A stretch of DNA of 6,974 bases from Chloroflexi bacterium RBG_13_46_14 (GTDB taxonomy: Bacteria > Chloroflexota > Dehalococcoidia > Dehalococcoidales > UBA2162). This document shows positions 1-6,974 of this stretch, piece by piece (within the stretch, counting starts at the first letter, position 1; every line of letters begins with the position of its first letter). The notes under the pieces were generated by a model that saw only the letters and a list, made by a program, of their open reading frames with translations, did no database searches and was not told where the DNA came from. The stretch is taken from the NCBI GenBank assembly GCA_001796415.1, contig MGML01000012.1, positions 1 through 6,974 of the forward strand. Direction: 5' to 3'. The translations under genes were made by a program, and so were the position numbers.

Positions 1-458
1 TCAACTTCCTGTTATTACTGGGCTTGCTTTATATTTTTGCCTACAAGCCTATCCTGCGCATGTTCGACGAACGTGCCAGCAGGATCAAAGAGAGCATGGA
101 AATGACAGAATCCGTCAAGGAACAAGCAGCCAACGCAGAAGAAGAAGCCAGGAAACGGATCGAGGAAGCAAGCAAGGAAGGGCAGGGCGCGATCGCCCGT
201 GCTATCAAGACCGGAGAAGAGATAAAGCAGAAAGCCAAGCAGGACGCGAAGCCCGAAGCTGAAGCTCTCATAGCCCGGGCGCGGAACGAAATTCAGCAGG
301 AACGTGATGAAGCTATTGCCGAACTGCGAAAGGAATTCACTGACCTGACGATTTCAGCGGCGGAAAAGGTAATCGAGCAGGAACTGGATAAAGAAACGCA
401 CCGCAGGCTTATCGATAAAGTGCTTGAGGACAGCGAAATCCTCAGGAGTAAGAATTAA
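1..458 (+). CDS. atpF: F-type ATP synthase subunit b, 5'-truncated by window edge
   Basis: Subunit b of the Fo sector forms the peripheral stalk: an N-terminal membrane helix anchors it and a long helical dimer reaches up to delta and alpha, holding F1 still while the rotor turns. The reading frame is open from base 3 and gives 151 codons before TAA. It begins inside the membrane helix (NFLLLLGLLYIFAYKP), followed by the usual hinge KPILRMFDER. A long Ala/Glu/Lys-rich helix without prolines over most of its length then follows, typical of the b coiled coil, and ends near ISAAEKVIEQELD, the delta-binding end. Family members are about 160-170 residues, so only some 15-20 N-terminal residues and the start codon are missing. 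It lies 27 nt before atpH, in the normal operon place. Only one b-type gene is visible; a b' duplicate, if any, would lie outside. Confidence 0.95.
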   Translation, partial: NFLLLLGLLYIFAYKPILRMFDERASRIKESMEMTESVKEQAANAEEEARKRIEEASKEGQGAIARAIKTGEEIKQKAKQDAKPEAEALIARARNEIQQERDEAIAELRKEFTDLTISAAEKVIEQELDKETHRRLIDKVLEDSEILRSKN

Positions 459-472
459 CCGGTTCCGTTATT

Positions 473-477
473 GGAGA
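473..477 (+). promoter_or_regulatory. Shine-Dalgarno of atpH, decides its start
   Basis: GGAGA lies 8 nt before the ATG at 486. The frame is also open from a TTG at 471, but that TTG overlaps this GGAG, so the site fits the ATG and not the TTG. This is why the delta subunit is called from 486. Confidence 0.7.
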
Positions 478-485
478 CAGATATA

Positions 486-1031
486 ATGTCCGATACATAT
501 GCAGCACAGCATGCAAAAGAGATATTTAAAACTGCTCTTAAAAGCAATAAACTGAACGTATGGCAAACCGATCTCCGGAATCTGGCAAGCCTGGCAAGAG
601 ATAGAATACTTGTCGCTTCGCTGGAAAATCCCGGTACAGCCATCGATGACAAAGCAAAGATTCTGGCAGAAAGGCTTGGAGAAGCAAAACCCGACGTTCT
701 CAAGCTGGTATCCAAGTTGATCGACAAGGGCAAGCTTGCCGAACTGGATAATATCTCTTATGAATACCAGAGATTGCTGGACACTCACCGTGGTATAGAA
801 GGAACGGAAACCGCGGAGATCACTACGGCAATCCCCCTCGATGATGAATATGTGCTCGATATCGGTAAACGTCTCACCAAGATGGCAGGGAAACCGGTCG
901 TCGTAAATACGAAGGTTGATCCCGGTCTTATCGGCGGGATTATTATAAAAGTCGGCGATAAGGTAATAGACGGCAGTATTAAGAGTAAACTGACCGTCCT
1001 GAAAAGAGAACTTGGCAGAGCGGTCAAGTAA
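486..1031 (+). CDS. atpH: F-type ATP synthase subunit delta
   Basis: Delta (OSCP family) sits on top of F1 and ties the alpha N-termini to the b stalk as part of the stator. The product is 181 aa, the normal length. Residues about 1-105 form the helical N-terminal domain (starting MSDTYAAQHAKEIFKTAL). Residues 144-164 hold the conserved C-terminal family signature, VDPGLIGGIIIKVGDKVIDG plus Ser, followed by the last helix ending in ELGRAVK. The start at ATG 486 is chosen because GGAGA at 473-477 is well placed for it; an in-frame TTG at 471 would add five residues. The gene lies between atpF and atpA as in most bacterial atp operons. Delta is one of the least conserved subunits, so the identification rests on the C-terminal signature and on context; both agree. 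Confidence 0.96.
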   Translation: MSDTYAAQHAKEIFKTALKSNKLNVWQTDLRNLASLARDRILVASLENPGTAIDDKAKILAERLGEAKPDVLKLVSKLIDKGKLAELDNISYEYQRLLDTHRGIEGTETAEITTAIPLDDEYVLDIGKRLTKMAGKPVVVNTKVDPGLIGGIIIKVGDKVIDGSIKSKLTVLKRELGRAVK

Positions 1032-1056
1032 ATTAAAGGTGGAATAACCTGTTCGC

Positions 1057-1071
1057 GAGGAGAGCGGAGGA
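1057..1071 (+). promoter_or_regulatory. Strong tandem Shine-Dalgarno region of atpA
   Basis: The 47-nt atpH-atpA gap contains two purine SD-like cores, GAGGAG (1057-1062) and GGAGGA (1066-1071). The second lies 7-8 nt before the ATG at 1079 and is the best SD match in the window. A strong site fits the need for three alpha subunits per enzyme; that functional link is inference. Confidence 0.7.
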
Positions 1072-1078
1072 AAATTAA

Positions 1079-2587
1079 ATGACATCAAAAGGTCAGGACA
1101 TTGCTTCTGTTATAAAGCAGCAAATCGAGCAATTCAGCATGTCGGTGACAATGATCGATGTCGGTACTGTCACAGAGGTAGGTGACGGGATTGCCCGGAT
1201 CCGCGGTCTCAAGGCAGCTAAATACAACGAGCTGCTACAGTTCCCTAATGATATTTTGGGTGTTGCCATGAACCTTGAAGAAGACAGTGTTGCCGCTGTA
1301 ATTCTCGGTTCATACAGTTCGCTGAAAGAAGGCGATGAAGTAAAGTGTACCGGCAGGATTGCCGAAGTACCGGTGGGAGACGCCCTGATAGGCAGAGTTA
1401 TCGATCCCCTCGGTCGACCACTTGATGGCAAGGGAGAAATAAAGAGTGACAGAACACGACCTATCGAGCGTATTGCACCGAACGTCGCCATCCGCCAGTC
1501 GGTAAATACCCCTGTACAGACCGGTATCAAGGCAGTAGACGGTCTCATTCCTATTGGCCGGGGTCAGCGTGAACTTATAATCGGTGACCGTTCGACCGGT
1601 AAGACTGCAATTACCCTGGACACAATAATAAACCAGAAAGGCGGAGACCTGACTTGTATCTATGTCGCCATCGGACAGAAAGCTTCCAGAGTGGCACGTG
1701 TCGTAGCCACTCTGGAAGAACGCGGCGCGATGGAGCACACCATTGTAGTAGCCGCCAATGCATCCGATTCTGTTGCCCTGCAGTATCTTGCTCCTTACGC
1801 AGGCTGCGGAATTGGTGAAGAGATAATGGAAGACGGCGAGGACTGCCTGGTTATTTATGACGATCTCTCCAAACATGCCTGGGCATACCGCCAGCTCTCT
1901 CTCCTCCTGAGAAGACCCCCCGGAAGAGAGGCCTATCCCGGGGACGTTTTTTATCTTCACAGTCGTCTCCTTGAAAGAGCAGCTAAGCTCGATGATGCCC
2001 ACGGAGGTGGCTCGCTGACCGCGTTGCCTATCATCGAAACTCAGGCAGGCGATATGTCCGCCTACATCCCTACAAATGTCATTTCTATCACGGATGGACA
2101 GATCTATCTTGAAACGGACCTGTTCAATTCCGGACAGAGACCCGCAGTCAACGTCGGTTTATCGGTATCCCGTGTCGGTTCGAGCGCCCAGACCAGGGCA
2201 ATCCGTCGTGTAGCGGGACGACTGAGACTCGAACTTGCCCAGTACCGCGAACTGGCGGCGTTCGCCCAGTTCGGTACGTCCGAACTCGACCAGGCTACCA
2301 GGGATCAGCTTGAAAGAGGACAGAGGATTACCGAGGTACTGAAGCAGGGTCAATATACACCGATGTCGATGGAGAAACAGGTGCTGATCATGTATGCCGC
2401 TGTCAATGGATATCTCGATGATATTGCCGTAAACCAGATATCGGGCTTTGAAACCGATTTTCACAGGTTCGTCGAAGCAAATCACCCCGAGATAATCAGC
2501 ATTCTGGCGAAAGAAAAGGATATCAGCGATACCATAGAAGAATCGATCAAAGCGGCAATAACCGAATTCAAACAGGGTAGAGTCTGA
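1079..2587 (+). CDS. atpA: F-type ATP synthase subunit alpha
   Basis: Alpha forms the non-catalytic nucleotide-binding subunits of the F1 hexamer and supplies the arginine finger to the catalytic sites on beta. The product is 502 aa, full length. The N-terminal beta-barrel covers about residues 24-92. The P-loop GDRSTGKT is at 169-176; the E. coli form is GDRQTGKT, so Gln172 is Ser here. The Walker B strand CLVIYDD is at 256-262, the ATPase alpha/beta signature [10 protein letters not shown] at 355-364, and the arginine finger Arg365 comes directly after it. A C-terminal helical domain follows from about 380. The ATG at 1079 follows a strong SD, and the N-terminal helix ([10 protein letters not shown]), which binds delta, is intact. 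It sits between atpH and atpG. No disruption is seen. Confidence 0.99.
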   Translation: MTSKGQDIASVIKQQIEQFSMSVTMIDVGTVTEVGDGIARIRGLKAAKYNELLQFPNDILGVAMNLEEDSVAAVILGSYSSLKEGDEVKCTGRIAEVPVGDALIGRVIDPLGRPLDGKGEIKSDRTRPIERIAPNVAIRQSVNTPVQTGIKAVDGLIPIGRGQRELIIGDRSTGKTAITLDTIINQKGGDLTCIYVAIGQKASRVARVVATLEERGAMEHTIVVAANASDSVALQYLAPYAGCGIGEEIMEDGEDCLVIYDDLSKHAWAYRQLSLLLRRPPGREAYPGDVFYLHSRLLERAAKLDDAHGGGSLTALPIIETQAGDMSAYIPTNVISITDGQIYLETDLFNSGQRPAVNVGLSVSRVGSSAQTRAIRRVAGRLRLELAQYRELAAFAQFGTSELDQATRDQLERGQRITEVLKQGQYTPMSMEKQVLIMYAAVNGYLDDIAVNQISGFETDFHRFVEANHPEIISILAKEKDISDTIEESIKAAITEFKQGRV

Positions 2588-2602
2588 TATTAACCCAAAG
2601 GT

Positions 2603-2608
2603 TGAGGG
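2603..2608 (+). promoter_or_regulatory. Shine-Dalgarno of atpG, supports a TTG start
   Basis: TGAGGG ends 6 nt before the TTG at 2615. No ATG lies in frame close by, and the TTG gives the conserved gamma N-terminus (MANIRLIQRRI), so TTG is the start. Confidence 0.65.
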
Positions 2609-2614
2609 CAAAAC

Positions 2615-3472
2615 TTGGCTAATATTCGTTTAATACAACGCAGGATACGGGGTGTACAGAGTATATCCAAGATCACCCGTGCTATGGAGATGATAGCCAC
2701 CTCTAAAATGAGACGTACCCAGGAGAGGGGTCTTGCCGGTCGTCCCTATTCCGAGAAAATACAGGAAGTAATATCCACGCTGGCAGCTATTTCACGCGGA
2801 GAAGCACCTCATCCCCTGTTGCAGCGTCGAGAAATAAAGAGAATTGCCATCGTCCATATTACTCCTGATCGCGGACTCTGCGGCGGTCTGGTAGCCAATA
2901 TTAACCGGCAGCTAAACAACTATATCAGCCAACAGAACGCCGAGGTATCGCTTGTATGCGCAGGGCGCAAAGGCCTGGATTTTATGAGACGCACACGAAA
3001 AAAAATCCTGGCCGAATTCACCGGTCTTGGTGACAACCCCAGTTATATCGACACACTCCCCATTTCGAGAATAATAATTGACGCATATACAAACGGCGAA
3101 ATAGACGCCGCATATATATCATATACCGAGTTCGTCTCGACAATGGTTCAGAGACCTGTTATTCAGCCAATACTTCCGGTAGAGCCGGCAGAGTTATCAG
3201 GCACAGGGAGTATCGACTATACATACGAGCCAAACCCGGAAGCCGTGCTCGGCGAACTATTACCGCGTTTCGTAGAAATGCAGATATATCATGCCACCCT
3301 GGAATCGATAGCCAGCGAGCAGTCTGCCAGGATGGTAGCTATGCGGAATGCTACCGAGAATGCCGCAGAGCTTACGGATGACTTAACTCTCCTGTACAAT
3401 AAAGCCCGTCAGGAATCGATTACCACCGAACTCCTCGATATCACGGGTGGAGTCGAAGCCATGGCCGAATAG
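2615..3472 (+). CDS. atpG: F-type ATP synthase subunit gamma
   Basis: Gamma is the central rotor shaft: its N- and C-terminal helices form a coiled coil inside the alpha3 beta3 ring, and its foot binds epsilon and the c-ring. The product is 285 aa, normal length. The N-terminal helix carries the conserved IRGVQSISKITRAMEMIATS block (residues 11-30) followed by KMRR. The DRGLCGG motif of the central Rossmann-like domain is at 85-91. The C-terminal helix (MRNATENAAELTDDLTLLYN, residues 243-262) is followed by the family signature region ITTELLDITGGVEAM at 269-283. The usual GGAAA of that signature reads GGVEA here. Translation starts at TTG 2615 behind TGAGGG; the TTG is the only start that gives the conserved N-terminus. 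The gene lies 27 nt after atpA and 25 nt before atpD. Confidence 0.98.
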   Translation: MANIRLIQRRIRGVQSISKITRAMEMIATSKMRRTQERGLAGRPYSEKIQEVISTLAAISRGEAPHPLLQRREIKRIAIVHITPDRGLCGGLVANINRQLNNYISQQNAEVSLVCAGRKGLDFMRRTRKKILAEFTGLGDNPSYIDTLPISRIIIDAYTNGEIDAAYISYTEFVSTMVQRPVIQPILPVEPAELSGTGSIDYTYEPNPEAVLGELLPRFVEMQIYHATLESIASEQSARMVAMRNATENAAELTDDLTLLYNKARQESITTELLDITGGVEAMAE

Positions 3473-3487
3473 GTGTACAGGAATAGC

Positions 3488-3494
3488 GAGGTGA
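3488..3494 (+). promoter_or_regulatory. Shine-Dalgarno of atpD, supports a GTG start
   Basis: GAGGTGA lies 3 nt before the GTG at 3498, rather close but a good match. The GTG yields the near-universal beta N-terminus [11 protein letters not shown], so the start is firm. Confidence 0.65.
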
Positions 3495-4894
<1,400 letters not shown>

Positions 4895-4895
<1 letters not shown>

Positions 4896-5326
4896 TGTCG
4901 CCTATCCGACTAGATATTGTCACCGCCGAAAGACTGGTATATTCAGAGGATGTCGACCTGGTCGTCGCTCCTGGAGTCGAAGGTCAACTGGGTATCCTCC
5001 CACAGCACACTCCTCTCATGACCACGCTGGAGGCCGGAGAAATGATGGTACGCAGAGGGGGCGAGGAATTTTCGCTGGCTATTTCCGGAGGTTTCCTTGA
5101 AATACGTCCGGACAGAATTATCGTCCTGGCGGATTCGGCCGAAAGAGACGATGAAATCGATCTTGCCAGGGCTGAAGAAGCTCAGCGTCGCGCCCGGCAG
5201 AGAATTGAAAGTCCAACCGCCGATATAGACGCAGCGAGAGCCGAAGCGGCACTCCGACGCTCACTGGTACGCCTTAAAGTAGCCCAGAAGAGGAGAAGAA
5301 GACGCGGAGAGAATCCCCAGGTGTAG
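4895..5326 (+). CDS. atpC: F-type ATP synthase subunit epsilon
   Basis: Epsilon is part of the rotor foot, binding gamma and the c-ring, and its C-terminal helices can extend to inhibit ATP hydrolysis. The product is 143 aa, slightly longer than the usual 130-140. The N-terminal beta-sandwich (1-83) holds the family motif [15 protein letters not shown] at 27-41. The C-terminal helical hairpin holds IDLARA at 88-93, which fits the I/L-D-x-x-R-A ATP-binding motif described for Bacillus-type epsilon subunits. Arginines at 121, 122 and 126 are in the second helix. The tail is strongly basic (KRRRRR at 132-137) and ends GENPQV. Start is GTG 4895, overlapping the atpD stop by one base. It ends the operon and directly abuts the stop of the convergent rimM. 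Confidence 0.97.
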
Positions 5327-5347
5327 CTATTTTTTCGTTTTCTTCTC
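5293..5347. repeat. Imperfect inverted repeat across the atpC/rimM stop codons
   Basis: Bases 5293-5304 (GAGAAGAAGACG) can pair with 5336-5347 (CGTTTTCTTCTC) over 12 bp, with one G-U pair in the + strand RNA and one A-C mismatch in the - strand RNA. The 31-nt loop contains both stop codons and a run of six T (5330-5335). No U-tract follows the stem on either strand, so it is not a standard intrinsic terminator. Both arms encode lysine/arginine-rich C-termini and are low-complexity purine/pyrimidine tracts, so the pairing may be chance. Confidence 0.3.
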
Positions 5348-5860
5348 GTTCAAATCCAGTAATCCATCCATCGGTTCGATAACCATGATACCTATGCCAA
5401 GATCGATGGATTTTATAATCTCCTCAGTCGCAGGGATCAGTATTTCACCATTCTTACCCTTGATTACGTAAATGTCAGCGCTTGCCATACTCAGTATTTC
5501 CGTGATTTTACCGATCGCCTCTCCACCGGTAGTGATTACGTTCAGGTCGATCAATTGAAAATGGAAATATACATCGTTCTCTAGACTGAAAAGCTGGCTG
5601 TGGTGAATCTCAATGACACGACCTGTCAGGTTATTTGCTTCTTCTTCGGTATCCACTCCGTGGAGTTTGATAATAGCTTTACCCTTATGCCAGGATGCTG
5701 TGTCAATGACCATTGCCTGCCTGTCGATATAAACCTGAGAGGAACCGGAAAATCTCTGCGGGAAATCTGTCTCTACATTTACTTTTACATAACCCTGCAG
5801 GCCCCATGGAGCCGCTATCGTACCGACAGTAATGTATTCCGGTTCGGTGTTACTTCCCAT
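5327..5860 (-). CDS. rimM: Ribosome maturation factor RimM
   Basis: RimM binds ribosomal protein S19 in the 30S head and assists maturation of the 16S rRNA 3' domain in the cytoplasm. The product is 177 aa, normal length. The N-terminal RimM barrel (about 8-88) shows VGTIAAPWGLQGYVKV and TDFPQRF (31-37). The C-terminal PRC-barrel (about 94-168) shows VYFHFQLIDL, then GKITEILSM, ADIYVIKG and EILIPATEEIIKSIDL, and ends IEPMDGLLDL, the typical RimM ending. The usual His-Gly of the first motif is Trp-Gly here. The tail is lysine-rich (EKKTKK). The start is ATG; TGA lies in frame 12 nt upstream, so no longer form is possible. I see no Shine-Dalgarno sequence in the 20 nt between it and the upstream propeller gene. 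It converges on atpC with stops touching. Its usual partners rpsP, trmD and rplS are not in the window. Confidence 0.93.
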   Translation of the reverse strand: MGSNTEPEYITVGTIAAPWGLQGYVKVNVETDFPQRFSGSSQVYIDRQAMVIDTASWHKGKAIIKLHGVDTEEEANNLTGRVIEIHHSQLFSLENDVYFHFQLIDLNVITTGGEAIGKITEILSMASADIYVIKGKNGEILIPATEEIIKSIDLGIGIMVIEPMDGLLDLNEKKTKK

Positions 5861-5880
5861 TGTGTATCAAAGTGATAGTT

Positions 5881-6974
5881 TTACTCGATAGCATAAAAGT
5901 GTCCATCGGTAGAACCCACGTAAACCACTCCGTCTACAACTACAGGAGAGGCTGTAATAGGACCACCGGTTTCGAATTGCCACTGCAGTTCGCCGGTAGC
6001 GGCATCGAGAGCATAGAGACTACCGTCGTCACTTCCTATGTAGATTACCGATCCGGCTTTGGCCGGTGAAGACCTGACAGTATCTCCTGTTGGAAACTCC
6101 CATAGAATCTGCCGGGTGTCGGTATCCAGAGCAATTACGGAAGTATCGACTCCAAGGTACATGACATTACCGGTGATGAGAGGTGTAGTGGTATTGGGTT
6201 TGTATAGTGGTTTCGACCAGATGAAGCCCGACTGTTCGGGCGGTTCCGGCAGCCAGCTTATCATCGCCCATAACTGAGCCCAGAAAGGCCGGATATCATG
6301 TTCCCAGAGCCATGACCTTGCCATCCCGTCTACGGCATTCACTATACCGTTCGTCGTTGCAAAATATACGATACCGTCATAAGCTACAGGTGAAGCGTAA
6401 ACTGCATACCGGGTACGGTATTGCAGACGGCGGTGACCGTTTTCGGCGTTCAGAGCGTAGGAATACCCACCTCCGGACCCATAATATAGAACACCGTTTT
6501 CTATTACCGGTGAATTCCCTGCCGGGCTGTTCGTATCGAATCTCCAGATCTCCTCACCGGTTTTATAATCAAGGGCATAAAGAAAATAGTCATCGGAACC
6601 GAAAAATACTTTACCGTCGGTCACCGTAGGCGATGACCGAACCGGATAGGGAGTCTTGAAATTCCAGATTTTATCACCGTTTCCGGCATCAAGAGTATAA
6701 AAATTACCGTCGTTAGAACCGAAATACACCGTCCCGTCCACAACGGCCGGTGAGGAGTATATCCTGCTTCCTGTTTCGAATTCCCAGTTTTTCTCCCCGG
6801 TTTCAGCATCAAGAGAATACAGATTATAGTCCTGCGAGCCGAAAAATACCGTGCCGTCCACTACGGCAGCTGAGGAGTGAATTTCATCGCCCGTGGAAAA
6901 CTCCCATTTCAGTTTGCCTCCAGGCAGGACATCGTTATTGCCGGCACTCGAAGAACGGACATTATCATAGCCGA
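5881..6974 (-). CDS. PQQ-like beta-propeller repeat protein, N-terminus outside window
   Basis: The visible part is 363 residues of a WD40-like/PQQ-repeat propeller. Eight repeats can be read, most of exactly 40 residues, each built on the pattern SSPxVxDGxVYxGSxDGxxY followed by ALDAxTGxxxW. The visible sequence opens with GYDNVRSS, commonly found shortly after the signal peptide in such proteins, so only the leader and a few residues are probably missing. The first Trp strand (KLKWEF) could close the last, Trp-less blade (ends FYAIE) as in ring-closed eight-bladed propellers. A Trp-rich insertion interrupts repeat five. These proteins include BamB and quinoprotein dehydrogenases; no enzymatic motif is seen, so a secreted or surface binding/scaffold role is more likely, as inference. 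rimM follows 20 nt downstream on the same strand, so they may share a transcript. The exact function is unknown. Confidence 0.88.
   Translation of the reverse strand, partial: GYDNVRSSSAGNNDVLPGGKLKWEFSTGDEIHSSAAVVDGTVFFGSQDYNLYSLDAETGEKNWEFETGSRIYSSPAVVDGTVYFGSNDGNFYTLDAGNGDKIWNFKTPYPVRSSPTVTDGKVFFGSDDYFLYALDYKTGEEIWRFDTNSPAGNSPVIENGVLYYGSGGGYSYALNAENGHRRLQYRTRYAVYASPVAYDGIVYFATTNGIVNAVDGMARSWLWEHDIRPFWAQLWAMISWLPEPPEQSGFIWSKPLYKPNTTTPLITGNVMYLGVDTSVIALDTDTRQILWEFPTGDTVRSSPAKAGSVIYIGSDDGSLYALDAATGELQWQFETGGPITASPVVVDGVVYVGSTDGHFYAIE
5884..6897 (-). repeat. Degenerate tandem 120-bp repeats coding propeller blades
   Basis: On the - strand, units run 6897-6778, 6777-6658, 6657-6538, 6537-6418, 6417-6208 (with insertion), 6207-6094, 6093-5974 and 5973-5884 (short, ends at the stop). 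Four of the first four and the seventh are exactly 120 bp. Similarity is visible in DNA: 6836-6877 and 6716-6757, exactly 120 bases apart, match at 35 of 42 positions by hand count. This marks intragenic duplication of blades. Confidence 0.75.

Noticed and set aside
457..464. Perfect 8-bp palindrome AACCGGTT in the atpF-atpH gap.
   Set aside because: Too short for an operator or terminator and with no repeat elsewhere nearby; expected by chance.
1037..1050. Small hairpin AGGT-loop-ACCT in the atpH-atpA gap.
   Set aside because: Only 4 bp of stem and no T-run; unlikely to be an attenuator or processing site.
468..1088. A 206-codon open frame on the - strand covering all of atpH.
   Set aside because: It is antisense to a gene with a clear delta-family signature, has no recognisable domain, and is explained by codon bias of the + strand gene.
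1310..2002. A 230-codon open frame on the - strand inside atpA.
   Set aside because: The alpha subunit on the + strand is unmistakable over this stretch; the antisense product is Cys/Tyr/Gly-rich with no family resemblance.
5330..5335. Run of six T just after the atpC stop, considered as an intrinsic terminator.
   Set aside because: No GC-rich hairpin stands directly before it; the only stem I find encloses the T-run in its loop.
5881..6974. Reading the propeller protein as a PQQ-dependent dehydrogenase.
   Set aside because: Only repeat motifs are visible; no adjacent-cysteine or catalytic motif typical of quinoprotein dehydrogenases is seen in the visible portion, and the neighbours are not metabolic partners.

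Overview
The window is an ordinary bacterial chromosomal segment holding most of an F-type ATP synthase operon on the + strand, followed by two convergent genes on the - strand. The subunit sequences look most like those of Chloroflexota, in particular Dehalococcoidia. The basis is my recollection of the alpha and gamma N-termini, of the Ser-containing alpha P-loop and of the b-subunit membrane/hinge sequence. No 16S rRNA or marker search could be run, so the lineage is an inference of moderate confidence. Base composition looks balanced and even across the genes, with no sign of a mobile element, CRISPR array, tRNA or rRNA.

Layout on the + strand: atpF (subunit b, 5' end cut off by the window), atpH (delta), atpA (alpha), atpG (gamma), atpD (beta), atpC (epsilon). 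This is the classical bacterial order. The intergenic gaps are 27, 47, 27 and 25 nt, and atpD and atpC overlap by one base. atpB and atpE would be expected just upstream, outside the window. Together the genes encode the whole catalytic F1 head (alpha3 beta3 gamma epsilon), the delta connector and the b stalk. With the missing a and c subunits they make the membrane enzyme that couples ion flow to ATP synthesis. The coupling ion cannot be told here, because the c subunit is outside. Every frame is intact and the catalytic residues I could check are present. The last three genes start with TTG, GTG and GTG, each behind a Shine-Dalgarno sequence.

Layout on the - strand: a PQQ-type beta-propeller repeat protein occupies the right end (its N-terminus is outside the window). 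It is followed after 20 nt by rimM, a 30S ribosome maturation factor. rimM runs convergently into atpC with no spacer: the two stop codons abut in the hexamer TAGCTA. The propeller protein shows eight repeats of about 40 residues, with a tryptophan-rich insertion in the fifth.

There is no gene-free stretch over 300 bases; the longest gap is 47 nt. I see no credible undescribed system. The points most worth a second look are the zero-spacing convergent junction with its inverted repeat, the Trp-rich insertion in the propeller, and rimM sitting away from its usual ribosomal neighbours with no visible ribosome binding site.
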